Shown here in pieces: positions 10,515 through 20,704 of a DNA stretch of 64,000 nucleotides. Positions within the stretch are counted from its first letter, which is position 1; every line of letters begins with the position of its first letter. Source of the DNA: Gymnothorax reevesii (Eukaryota; Chordata; Actinopteri; Anguilliformes; Muraenidae). A program made the translations under genes and the position numbers. The stretch lies in NCBI GenBank assembly GCA_029721435.1, contig CM056587.1, positions 14,269,667-14,333,666 on the forward strand, in the 5' to 3' direction. The notes beneath the pieces were generated by a model that had not been told where the DNA came from, made no database searches, and worked only from the letters and a program-made list of their open reading frames with translations.

Positions 10515-11376
10515 CCGTCTTACTGCAGCTCTCCTCGCCACCCTGTCCTCTCTGTGATGGACTTGGGCTCTGGTCTGTGCTCCGGCCCCTGGCCAAGCTC
10601 TCGACCTGATCCGGGCCCCTGCTTCGGCTCCCGCTCCTATCCTGGCTCCTGCTCCGTCTCTTACTTTGGCTCCTGCTCCTATTCCGGCTTCTGCTGCGAC
10701 TGCGACTGTCATTCCGGGTCTTGCTCCGGCTGCCACTCCTGCGCCGGCTCCTATTCCTACTCTGGTCCCGGCTCTGCCTCTCACCGCGGCCCCTGCTCCT
10801 ATTCCGGCTCCGGCTCCTGCTTCTACTGCGACTGTCATTCCGGGTTTTTCTCTGGCTGCCACTCCTGCGCCGGCTCCCATTCCCACTGCGGTCCCGGCTC
10901 CTGCTCCTATTCGAGCTCCTGCTCCGGCTCTGCCTCTCACCGCGGCCCCTGCTCCTATTCCGGCTCCGGCTGCCACTCCTGCGCCGGCTCCCATTCCCAC
11001 TGCGGTCCCGGCTCCTGCTCCCATTCCGGCTTCTGCTCCTGCTGCGGCTCTGCCTTTCACCCCGGCCCCTGCTCCTATTTCGGCTCCGGCTCCTGCTCTT
11101 ATTCCGGCTCCGGCTTCTGCTCCTGCTTCTACTGCGACTATCATTCCGGGTTTTGCTCCGGCTGCCACTCCAGCGCCGGCTCCGGCTCCTACTCCTACTC
11201 CGGTCCTGGCTCTGCCTCTCACCCCGGCCCCTGCTCCTGCTCCCATTTCGGCTCCGGCTCCTGCTCCGGTTGACATTCCGAGCCTTACTGCGGCTCTCTG
11301 TCCCACTCCCGTCCCCACTCCGGCTCCCACTCTGGTCCAGACTTGTGTGCAGCTGCTCCGTACTCTCAGGAGGATG
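10515..11376 (-). CDS. cwc22: cwc22 coding exon 2: arginine/serine-rich (RS) repeat domain
   Basis: I read 287 uninterrupted codons plus one base on the minus strand, from a pyrimidine-rich acceptor (CTGCTTTAG|CAT) to a donor (ACGG|GTGAGT). The product opens with HPPESTEQLHTSLDQSGS and is then almost pure RS, RN, RG and RQ repeats. Recurrent blocks include RGRGERQS (four times) and KTRNDSRSRSRS (three times), so the exon is a coding minisatellite with a roughly 60 to 120 bp period. It ends in PSQRGQGGEESCSKTG. The frame has no ATG, so simple start-to-stop ORF finding misses it; the two other minus frames (alanine/glycine-rich) and the plus frames are shadows. RS domains mediate contacts among splicing factors and with RNA and are phosphorylated by SRPK and CLK kinases, consistent with a spliceosomal protein. 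Phase 0 entry and phase 1 exit match the flanking exons. The human protein has no equivalent upstream of its start, as I remember it. Confidence 0.8.
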
Positions 11377-13192
11377 CTAAAGCAGAGATAATAGCATCAA
11401 ACCGAAAGTCTGTTCGGAAACGTTCACTCGACTGCAATTATTCTACGCTATTTTGGCCGTAATTATAGCAACAACTTGTGGCAAACTTATTATTTCACCA
11501 TTGAGTGTGTCAATAAGACAGAACATCCAAAAAAAATGTGTTATTAACTCAGCTGGGTCACATCTAAACGGACTCAGTGCGAGATAACCACTCAACAATT
11601 CTGTTAACCATCATCAGCTAGCGAGATATGAACATGATAACTAGCGTTAGCGAGCTAGCTAGCGTGCCAAGTTATTGATCAATAACTGGTTCAGGTTTCT
11701 CCTTGCCAACATGATCTACCAACCTGCATATACTGACCTTTCTGTGAATGTGTCATGTATTGATGAATTGAGAACTTACAATTATTTTGATTCAATAATC
11801 ACATTGTGTAAGAAGCTAAAAATGCCAAGCCATTCTTGAGATTACCCCTGTTCAGACACCTGCAAAATTTATATTGGTCAAAACACATCAACAATTTTTG
11901 AAGGGATCTTTCTACTATATTAGTCAATCAGTTAAAAAACAGAAGAAAATCCAAGGTGTGCCCCTGGAGATACGGGGTATTGAACAGGTGGCATTTTACT
12001 GTTTTCCCACATTTGGCAAGGTACTGACTGCAGTTGGTGATGAATTCATGGTGAATTCAGCCCGATTTATATTCAGCAGACACATATGAATGGAAAAAAT
12101 GACAGAGAGCCTGTGCTATATTGGCGACTACATTTTCTGTTTAAGCAGTATAACATTAGCTTAAATGCAAAGTTTCAAAGCTATAGGTGTAATAATAAAA
12201 AAGTAATGCCATGTTAAATATAGGAAAAAATTTAATTGACAAAAAAACTGACGGACAGTATCCTGAGAAAATAATTCACCAAAAATTCATTTTTGGTCCA
12301 AATGAGCTGAAATGCCTATTCATCCATTGTGAAAATATGGAAGCAATCTATGACTACATGGTGACATGTTTAGTATATCTGCTGATTTGACATGTAATGA
12401 CCCAGTGGCTGCAGTCAGCGACCATCAAGAGCGAGCGAACGTCGGCTTCATTGTCTATAAGGCGAGTTATAGTGAGCGAACAGAAAGAGTAACTAAATCC
12501 TTTGAAGTCCGACTAGCTCAGTTACTTTACTAACACTATTCCTGTCAGTGTGCAGAAGTTAGCAAGCTACACAGCCAGCCAACTCCACCTGACTAGCTAA
12601 CGTCGGGCTGACGAGTCCAGGAAGACCTCAGTTTTCCCATTGAACTGCAAAGCCGCAGCTAACGAACAGTTGAGCTGCTTTCACACCGGACGCGAAACGA
12701 TTCTTTTCGCACGGCAGATTACATTCAAAGTCAACGCGTCCGGTGTGAAAGCGGCTTTAATCTGCGAAGCCAACAGCCCAACCGATGCAGCAGCGGTGAA
12801 ACTCGGGCGCAGAGCTGCGGAGTGCCGTACAGGCTGACGGGTGCACAGCTCAGCTGGCGGAACAGACCCGCGGCGTAACATAATACTGCTACTTTGGTAA
12901 CGTGAGAAAGCAGAATTGTTCGTGTTTACCACATTGTAGCAGAACCACGGACACAAAACGGAAAATCACACTGTGATCAGCCTGATGTCAGAAGGAATAA
13001 TCCCGGATCACCGAGGCCGATCTCCGCTGTGAGCGTAAAGGCCCACGAACACATGATGTGACCATGAGCACAGTAATGACCCCATAAACACTATTTCCAC
13101 ATAAATAATGCGTGGATCTTTGAACAATTAATTTACAAAGGGTGTTTACTGTATAAGTCAGTTGTCTAATTTAATCAATTTCGTTATTTTAC
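11377..13192 (-). other. cwc22 intron 1 (1.8 kb)
   Basis: Bounded by a GTAAAA donor (13192) and a TTTAG acceptor (11377). It is AT-rich and holds one short PIF/Harbinger MITE (12,673-12,756). I see no further exon, RNA gene or other recognisable repeat in it. Confidence 0.65.
12673..12756. mobile_element. Harbinger-type MITE, copy C (short)
   Basis: 84 bp, AGCTGCTTTCACACCGG to CCGGTGTGAAAGCGGCT, flanked by TTG and TTA (a mutated 3-bp duplication). It lies in cwc22 intron 1. Confidence 0.72.
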
Positions 13193-13255
13193 CTCCGTTT
13201 TTGAAGCAGAGTTAATTTGATTTTCTACTTCAGCGTCGTCAGATTGCGCGGCCAT
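13193..13255 (-). CDS. cwc22: cwc22 coding exon 1 (start exon, 21 codons)
   Basis: CWC22 is a spliceosome component with MIF4G and MA3 domains that binds EIF4A3 and is needed for exon-junction-complex deposition; it acts in the nucleus. This exon begins with ATG at 13255 in a strong context (A at -3, G at +4) and encodes 21 residues starting MAAQSDDAEV and ending SASKTE. It ends in phase 0 at a GAG|GTAAAA donor, and the next exon (high end 11376) is also entered in phase 0, so the frame joins without adjustment. No residue here is recognised from human CWC22, whose protein starts later. The start choice rests on context, the donor and frame continuity; the first in-frame stop of the RS exon lies just outside its acceptor, so an upstream coding exon is required. 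An mRNA would settle it. Assignment of the gene comes from exon 3. Confidence 0.72.
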
Positions 13256-13304
13256 TTTCCCTGTTGCTCCGCGGTACGGAAACCGAGACGTGCCCTACCG
13301 TTGT
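13256..13304 (-). promoter_or_regulatory. cwc22 5' UTR / proximal promoter remnant ending in a LINE target duplication
   Basis: Only 35 bp separate the cwc22 ATG from the 14-bp duplicated target TGCCCTACCGTTGT (13,291-13,304). The segment is moderately CpG-rich (CCGCGG, CGG, CGT). Either transcription starts within these bases, or the LINE on the other side now lies in the 5' UTR. No TATA box is evident. This is inferred from position only. Confidence 0.35.
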
Positions 13305-14260
13305 TCTTCTTCCTCTTCTTCTTTTGGTTTAATGGAGATGGCCTTCATAACTTATTGGGTGCATACCGCCACCTACTGTACCGGAATATGTAGCATGAGT
13401 TACTACAAGGATTACTATATATCACCTAATTGTTAAATAATTAATAAATAATTAGGAGTTTCAAAAAAAAAACAAAAAAACCTCAGTTAACCTTAAATTC
13501 TACAATATAATCTTGTCTCCTCCAAATATTCCACTACAGCTTTCTGTGTGTCCTGTACCCCTTTTCCTGTTGTTCCCAGAATACCCTGGAGGCTCCATAC
13601 TCTACCTGCCTTCGCAATCTTTCGTATTTCATATTCTGTCCTCTCTCCTCTATATTTCCGACAGTGCATTAGCACATGTTCCACATCTTCTGTTATTTTG
13701 CACTCTGGACATTCATTTGAATTACTTTTCCCTATCAAGATCATTGTTTTATTAAGACCTGTATGATCAAATCTTAATCTAGTCAATACAATCTCCTCTC
13801 TTCTATTACCTCTGTATACTCCCTGTGTTGTAATTGATTTCTGCACATTGTAATATTTCCTTCCGCTGCCATCCCTGTCCCATCTGTCCTGCCATTTCAT
13901 CATTATTTCTCTTTTGAGTATTGCCCTCCCTTCTCCTTTACCAAAGAGTACATCTAAAGAGTTTGGCATTCTGGCTGCTTTTTTGGCTGTTTTATCTGCT
14001 TCCTCATTTTAATTCCCCCTTTTATTCCAACATGGGCAGGTGCCCAACAAAATTGTACTTCCACCCCAATCCTTTGAAGTCTGAATAAAATTTGCTGAAT
14101 TTCCAGCATTAAATCTTCCCTGTTAGACAATGTAGATTTTACACTTAAAGGGGCAGCCATTGAATCTGCACAACACACTACTCTGTCAGGTCTTACTTCC
14201 TCTACCCACTGAAGCCCTATGATGATTGCCATCATTTCTGCTGTATAGACCGACATCTTA
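13305..14260 (-). mobile_element. 5'-truncated LINE (I/Nimb-like, RNase H) with 14-bp target-site duplication
   Basis: The minus strand encodes the C-terminus of a non-LTR retrotransposon ORF2. First is an RNase H-like part (VYTAEMMAIIIGLQ, VVCCADSMAA, CWAPAHVGIKG) at about 14,025-14,255. After a small frameshift near 14,000-14,015 comes a terminal domain with a CPEC-x8-H-x4-C zinc-like motif (13,493-13,969). The 3' end is a GAA-rich tail facing cwc22. Identical 14-mers TGCCCTACCGTTGT flank it (13,291-13,304 and 14,261-14,274), proving target-primed insertion of a 956-bp 5'-truncated copy. An RNase H domain at the end of ORF2 points to the I/Nimb group; the clade is inferred. The copy is non-autonomous and frameshifted. 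Confidence 0.82.
13493..14255 (-). pseudogene. LINE ORF2 C-terminal fragment (RNase H plus zinc-knuckle tail), frameshifted
   Basis: Two overlapping frames together cover the end of a LINE ORF2. The upstream frame contains the RNase H signature and runs out at CQTL. The downstream frame carries the LTRLRFDHTGLNK and CPECKITEDVEHVLMHC motifs and ends at YCRI. The first 30 or so residues of the upstream open frame belong to host DNA beyond the insertion, not to the LINE. The reverse transcriptase and endonuclease domains are absent. Confidence 0.75.
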
Positions 14261-14599
14261 TGCCCTACCGTTGTACTGGGCAAACGGCGAATGTCTATCT
14301 GACATTTCAAATCTGAATCACTGATCTGTGTGACATAATTACATATAGCCATATGTTAGTACAACCCCAATTCTGAAATAGTAGGGACGAAGTGTACCTT
14401 GTGAATAAAATCAAAATGCAATGACTTTCAAATCACACCAGCCAGTATTTTATTCACAGTAGAACAGAGATAACATAGCAAATGTTGAAACTGAGAAATT
14501 TTAAAATTTTATCCACAAAATGAGCTCATTTCAAATTTAATGGCTGCTACACGTCTCAAAAAAGTTGGGACAGGGGCCTGTTTACCATGGTGTAGTATC

Positions 14600-15557
14600 C
14601 TCTCTTCTTTTTAACACAGAGTGGATGCGTTTGGACATTGAGGAGACAAGTTTATCGAGTTTAGCCACTGGAATTGGATCCCACTCTTGTTTAATACAGG
14701 CTTCCAGCTGCTGGAGAGTTTTGGGTCTCCTTTGACGGACTTTTCGTTTAATTATGCGCCAAATGTTCTCAATCAGTGAAAGATCAGGACTGCAAGCAGG
14801 CTAGTTCAGCACACGGACTCTTCTACTACGGAGCCATGCTGTTGTAATAGCTACAGTATGTTGTTTTGCATTGTCCTGCTGAAATACACAAGGCCTTCCC
14901 TGGAATAGATGTCATCTGGAGGGGAGCATATGTTGCTCTAAAACCTTTATATACATTTCAGCATTAATGGTGCTTTTTAAAACATGCAAGTGTCCCACAC
15001 CATATGCACTAATGCATCCCCATCCCATCAGAGATGCTGGCATTTGAACTGAACACTGATAACAGGAGGGGTGGTCTTTCTCCTCTTTAGCCAGGAGGAC
15101 ATGGCGTCCATGATTTCCAACAAGAATGTCAAATTTGGACTAGCCTGACCACAGGACACTTTTCCACTTTGCAACTGTCCATTTTAAATGAGTCTTAGCC
15201 CACAGAACATGGCGGCGCTTCTGTATCATGCTCAACAATGGCTTCCTTTTTGCATGATAGTCTTAGGTGGCATCTGTGGGTGGCACGGCAAACTGTGTTT
15301 ACAGACAGTGGTTTCTTGAAGTATTCCTGGGCCCATTTAGTAATGTCAATGACAGAATCATGCTGGTGAGTGATGCGGTGGCGTCTGAGGGCCCAAAGAT
15401 CACAGGCATCCAGTAAAGGTCTTCGGTCTTGTCCCTTATGCACAGAAACTTTTCCAGTTTCTCTTAATCTTTTGATGATGTTACGCACTATCGATGATGA
15501 GACCTTCAAAGCCCTTGCAATCTGACATTGAGGAACATTGTTTTTTATGTATTCCAC
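14600..15557 (-). pseudogene. Family B Tc1 transposase, degenerate
   Basis: The N-terminal open frame (15,195-15,557) has HTH-like CQIARALKVSSSIVRNIIK and ITKWAQEYFKKPLSV. By eye, further fragments downstream give QQDNAK and AWLRSRRVRVL plus SPDLS, in shifted frames with stops. It is clearly related to, but more decayed than, family A. Confidence 0.8.
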
Positions 15558-15721
15558 AATTTTTTTTCACAAGCCTTCACAGGTTGGAGAGCCTCTGGCC
15601 ATCTTTACTTCTAAGAGACTCAGCCTCTCTAAGACATCCCTTTCATAGCCAATCATGTTACACACCTGATGCCAGTTAACTTAATTACTTGGTAAATGTT
15701 CTTTCAGCTGATTGTCTTATA

Positions 15722-17329
15722 CAAAACCCAAAACCAGTGAAGTTGGCACGTTATGTAAATCGTAGATAAAAACAGAATACAATGATTTGCAAATCCTTTT
15801 CAACTTATATTCAATTAAATACACTGCAAAGACAAGATGTTTAATGTTCAAACTGAGAAACTTTATTTTTTTTTTTGCAAATAACCATTAACTTAGAATT
15901 TAAAGGCAGCAACACGTTGCAAAAATGTTGGCACAGGGGCCTTTTTACCACTGTGTTACATCGCCTTTCCTTTTAACGACACTCAGTAAACGTTTGGGAA
16001 CTGAGGAGACCAATTTTTGAAGCTTTTCAGGTGGAACTCTTTCCCATTCTTGCTTGATGTACAGCATAAGTTGTTCAACAGTCCGGGGTCTCCGTTGTCG
16101 TATTTTACGCTTCATACTGCGCCACACATTTTCAATGGGAGACAGGTCTGGACTACAGGCAGGCCAGTCTAGTACCCGCACTCTTTTACTACGGAGCCAT
16201 GCTGTTGTAATGCGTGCAGAATGTGGCTTGGCATTGTCTTGCTGAAATAAGCAGGGGCGTCCAAGAAAAAGACGTTGCTTGGATGGCAAAATATGTTGCT
16301 CCAAAACCTGTATGTACCTTTCAGGATTAATGGTGCCTTCGCATATTTGTAAGTTGTCCATGCCTTGGGCACTAATACACCCCCATACCATCACAGATGC
16401 TGGCTTTTGAACTTTGCGCCTATAACAGTCCGGATGGTTCTTTTCCTCTTTGGTCCGGAGGACACAACGTCCACAGTTTCCAAAAACAATTCGAAATGTG
16501 GACTCGTCAGACCACAGAACACTTTTCCACTTTGCATCAGTCCATCTTAGATGAGCTTGGGCCCAGCGAAGCCGGTGGCGTTTCTGGGTGCTGTTGATAA
16601 ATGGCTTTCGCTTTGCATTGTAGAGTTTTAACTTGCACTTGCAGATGTAGCGACGAACTGTAGTTACTGACAGTGGCTTTCTGAAGTGTTCCTGAGCCCA
16701 TGTGGTGATGTCCTTTACATACTGATGTTTGTTTTTGATGCAGTGCCGCCTGAGGGATCGAAGGTCACGGGCATTCAATGTTGGTTTTCGGCCTTGTCGC
16801 TTACGTGCAGTGATTTCTCCAGATTCTCTGAACCTTTTACAATATTACGGACCGTAGATGATGAAATCCCTCAATTTCTTGCAATAGCTCGTTGAGGAAT
16901 GTTGTTTTTAAACTGTTCGACAATCAGCTCACGCATTTGTTCACTAAGTGGTGACCCTCGCCCCATCCTTGTTTATGAATGACTGAGCATTTCAGGGAAG
17001 CTGCTTTTATACCCAATCATGGCACCCGCCTGTTCTCAATTAGCCCGTTCACCTGTGGGATGTTCCAAATAAGTGTTTGATGAGCATTCCTCAACTCTCT
17101 CAGTCTTTTTTGCCACTTGTGCCAGCTTTTTTGAAACATGCTGCAGGCATCAAATTCCAAATGAGCTAATATTTGCAAAAAATTACAAAGTGTACCTGTT
17201 CGAACATTAAGTAACTTGTCTTTACAGTGTATTCAATTGAATATAGGTTGAAAAGGATTTGCAAATCATTGTATTCTATTTTTATTTACGATTTTCACAA
17301 TGTGCCAACTTCACTGGTTTTGGGTTTTG
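15722..17329 (-). mobile_element. Tc1/mariner element, family A, copy 2, nested
   Basis: Flanked by TA at 15,720-15,721 and 17,330-17,331, with the same CAAAACCCAAAACCAGTG termini as copy 1. It lies inside family B sequence, so it is the younger of the two. Confidence 0.93.
15945..16966 (-). pseudogene. Tc1 transposase, family A copy 2, one-base frameshift
   Basis: Of the three copies this has the longest intact catalytic half: 277 codons from MNARDLRSL to GDVTQW, with SDESTF, QQDNAK and DLSPIEN (34 residues between the last two acidic residues). The N-terminal DNA-binding region begins at ATG 16,966 but is separated by a one-base deletion near 16,840 (CCTTTTACAA against CCTTTTGACG in copy 1). 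Confidence 0.9.
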
Positions 17330-17579
17330 TATATGAATAGCTTTTTCAGCCCTTTTTTGCCTGTGTCCCATCTTTTTTGAGACCTGCAGCAGCCACAAAA
17401 TTTGAAATTAGCTCATATTATGGATAAAAATTTAAAATTTCTCAGTTTCAACATTTGAAATGTTATCTATGTTCTATTATATAACTTATTGGCTCAGGTG
17501 ATCTGAAAGTCATGGCATTTGATTTTATTTACAATATACACTTCCTTTCAATTCTTTCGGAACTGGGGTAACCTAATTA

Positions 17580-17720
17580 CAATAGAACATAGAAAACATT
17601 TAAAATGTTGAAACTGAGTGTCCGAGTGCTGAACAGGACTGCCTGCAGTCCTGATCTTTCACCCATTGAGAACATTAGGCGCATAATTAAATGAAAAGTC
17701 CATCAAAGGAGGGTTGGAAA
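17580..17720 (+). mobile_element. Tc1 remnant in opposite orientation
   Basis: The plus strand gives VRVLNRTACSPDLSPIEN, the end of the Tc1 catalytic domain with its glutamate, followed by RIIK and a stop. About 20 bp upstream is AATGTTGAAACTGAG, matching the subterminal region of family B. It is an internally deleted fragment. Confidence 0.7.
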
Positions 17721-19474
17721 GAATTTTTCCCTCCATAAATGAAATCATAAATACATTTTCTGTTTATTTGGGTCAACGTTGCCTAATATTGAAAGTATTT
17801 TGATGATCTAAATCAATTTAATGTGACAAATGCGCAAAAATTAAAGAAATTTAGAAGGGGGCAAATCCTTTCTCACATCACTGTAATTAGTCATTACAAG
17901 CTTTCTCGAATCTGTCCTTTGTTACATCATATGGCAGGGAGATCCCCTGGAATAATGTGGGAACTGATTAACTGGTTTTTTGAAGTTGACCAGTCCCTCT
18001 TACCTCTGGCCAGCCACTGGGTGGCGTTCTCAGTCCCTAAACATTTATTAAGTGCAAAAAATTATCATGAACATTATAAGGTGGAAAATACTTTACTGTG
18101 CCAGTTGTTTTTAAATATGCTGCAAGAATTAAGATTGAAATGTGTCTATTTTGAAAAATCTATAAAATCAATTTCATACATGTTTGAAAATTCACAAGTT
18201 TCATATAGGCAGATTGGAAGGGACAAAATGTTACACATTCTTTCAGGAGTGGGCTGGTGTGGAATAGATCCTTGTGTCCTGAGCAGACCTGAAAGTTATA
18301 CTTGAAAACCTGCCATGTGCCAGGCATTGCTTCCGCTCCCAGCACTGCTCGAATGCTGAGTTTGCTCAACATTTGCGCGAGTCACTGAAAGCAGCATCAT
18401 GTACATGGAGAGCAGCATTTCCCGTAACTCTCCTCAGAAACCCCCAACCGGATCCAGCTGGCCAATGTGTTCCACATCTATACCCCAGCAGTGGGACTGG
18501 AGCTGCTGATCTCAGGTCAGCTCCAATGGCTCATTTTTTTCACATCTGCCATTCCATTCTCCCTTTTCTTTCTCTTCAAACGTCAGTTCAAAGCAATGCC
18601 AGTAATAAACATGGCCGATTGGTAGCAGATGGGGAGAGGTAGACTGGCAGGTAAATAATTTGTACCACACCCATTCCAGAAAAATACTTCCACAATGGAT
18701 AACCTCATTTTTCCTCACCCAAACTGAAATGCCCTTACTCTTATTTCCTGACACATTTACAGGTTTGGAATCTCTTCAATAAGGGCAAGCCTCAATTGAT
18801 TGTGGAGTCAGGCAGGGAAGAAACCAGTGAAAAATATATGCTGGAATGAGCCCCAAGTCATAAGACTCTTAACCATGGGGACACCTATGAATGATGAGTC
18901 AGGGTCAAACCCAGGTCCTTTATCTCTGCATTGCAGAGGACACAGCCAGTGGCACGAGTAGATTAAGAACTCTGATTGTGATAACCATTCCAGCAAATGA
19001 GCGGTACTGAGAATAAATGTTCATTCCAGGGTTTGCATGAAAAGTAGAACAGATAGATCTGTTAAAAATGATCCCTTGTGCCCTTAGTTATTATAAGGGG
19101 GGATTTATAATGATCACATTCTGCTAGCGCTACTTTGCATACGTACGGAAATTTCAGGCCAAATTCAAGAAGGGGAAAAAACTGTGTAAGATTATGTGCA
19201 TGTTCATCACGAATAATCAGGAGATATACAGGCAAGTATACGCTACACACAGTCAAAACACATGGAGTTAACTGACATGTACTGTGTTTTCCAACATTAA
19301 AAACCACAAACTCAAAAATACTCCCATAGTTATTCTACAGCTTCAGGCTTTTAGAAACTGCAAGTATATAAATTTTAATTGACTGCCTTTACAAACTACA
19401 AGGGCCAATAAAAACATTCCAAAAGACTTCAATAATATCAGTAAAAACCACAGGACTGCATTCGTATGTCACTT
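17721..19474. other. Intergenic, nothing recognised
   Basis: Unique-looking AT-rich DNA. A 160-codon plus-strand ORF (17,823-18,305) has no recognisable motif and no splice or promoter context. Confidence 0.45.
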
Positions 19475-20702
19475 CACTGCCCAGCCAAATAAAGTTGCAT
19501 ACTATAATATTTTGTCAGGATGCCTTTAGCTTTGATTGTGGTATGCATTTGTCGTGGTATTGTTTCGACAATCTTATGCAATGTTTCAACATTTATGTCT
19601 GACCAGACTTGCATTAATTTTTGGCCAATATTGTACTGACGATGGGCGTGTCAAACCATTCCGATAGTACATCCCAAAGACTTTCCACTGGTCAAGGTCC
19701 AGACTCCGTGGAGGCCAATTCACGCCAAAAACGATTCCTCATGCTTACTGAAGCACTCTTTCAACAATTTGTGCTCAACAAATCCTGGCATAGTCATCCT
19801 GGAATATGCCTGTGCTGTCAGGGGTTAAAAAGTACATCGATGGGATACTGGTCATGCAGTATATTCAGGCAGACTGCTGAATTCATGTTATTGCTACATA
19901 ACATTGCTGAGCCTCGAATTGACCAACTGACCCAACCCCAGATCATATCCCAGCCTCCAGAGGCCTGCGCAGTGAGCACTATGTATGACGGGTGCATCTC
20001 ATTTTGGGTGTCCTTTCTTACCCTGACATGCCCATCACTCTGGAATAGGGAAAATATGGACGCATTAGACCACATGACCTTTTTGCATGGCTTCTCAGTC
20101 CAATCTTTATGCTTCCTTGCAAACTGAAGTCAGTCATTTTTTCCCCAATAAGCCTTACTAACATATGGCTCTTGTGGTCATGCTGCTGTTGTGTCCCATT
20201 TCTCCAAGTTCTTGTCGCATTGTGAGTGTCAGAATGATTTGACAATTAAACAAAGCCTTGAGTTCTACTGTTCATTAATTTTTTTATGATGAGACTTCAC
20301 CAAGCATTTTTTGGATTTCTGATCACGATCATTCATGATGTTTATCCTGCCCATTTCATGCATGAAGTTGACCTTTCACCATTATCCCTTCAGCTTCTAA
20401 GAAATTATTGGACAGTGTGTGACCCAATTTCAGTGATTTTAGCATTTTCTTTGCTTGATGCTGGCCAACAATTTGCCCCTCTTGAAATACAGTAACATCT
20501 TTTCAACAGCCATGAGATACGTCTTCTGACATGGTTGTGTAAGAAATGAGAAGCTACACATCTGTCAAGATTTAAGAAAATATTGCCTGCTGAAACACAT
20601 TCATCTCGACTACAATGATTCAATCGCGGGCTCTTCAGTATTTGTTGCCTATTTAAATCGAAACGGCGACTTTCTTTTTTTTTTTTTTTTAGCCGACAAG
20701 TG
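19475..20702 (-). mobile_element. Tc1/mariner element, family C, degenerate
   Basis: Ends CACTGCCCAGCC and (complement) CACTTGTCGGCT, the latter next to TA (20,703-20,704), with an A-tract inside the right end. Known teleost members of this family begin CACTGCCTGGCC, as I remember them. The minus strand encodes a broken transposase, including FQSDGHVRVR, EMHPSYIVL and QASGGWDMIWGW (19,818-20,075). The first catalytic aspartate is changed (WSNASIF in place of WSDES). Confidence 0.82.
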
Positions 20703-20704
20703 TA

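Larger units (their letters stand above)
14362..17568 (-). mobile_element. Older Tc1 element (family B) interrupted by a nested Tc1
   Basis: Left end ACAACCCCAATTCTG next to TA (14,360-14,361); the diverged right end CAGTTCCGAAAG (complement) stops at TA (17,569-17,570). The element sequence is 14,362-15,719 plus 17,332-17,568, split by family A copy 2, which landed in its non-coding 5' side. The transposase remains are on the minus strand. Confidence 0.85.

Noticed and set aside
10437..11391. Long ORFs of 219-297 codons in other frames over the GC-rich cwc22 exon (Ala/Gly-, Pro/Ala-, Leu/Arg- and Cys/Ser-rich)
   Set aside because: They are shadows of the RS coding repeat; only the third minus frame has splice sites, correct phases and a continuing conserved exon.
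17823..18305. 160-codon plus ORF in intergenic DNA
   Set aside because: No domain recognised, AT-rich composition, no splice or promoter evidence; homology search would be needed.
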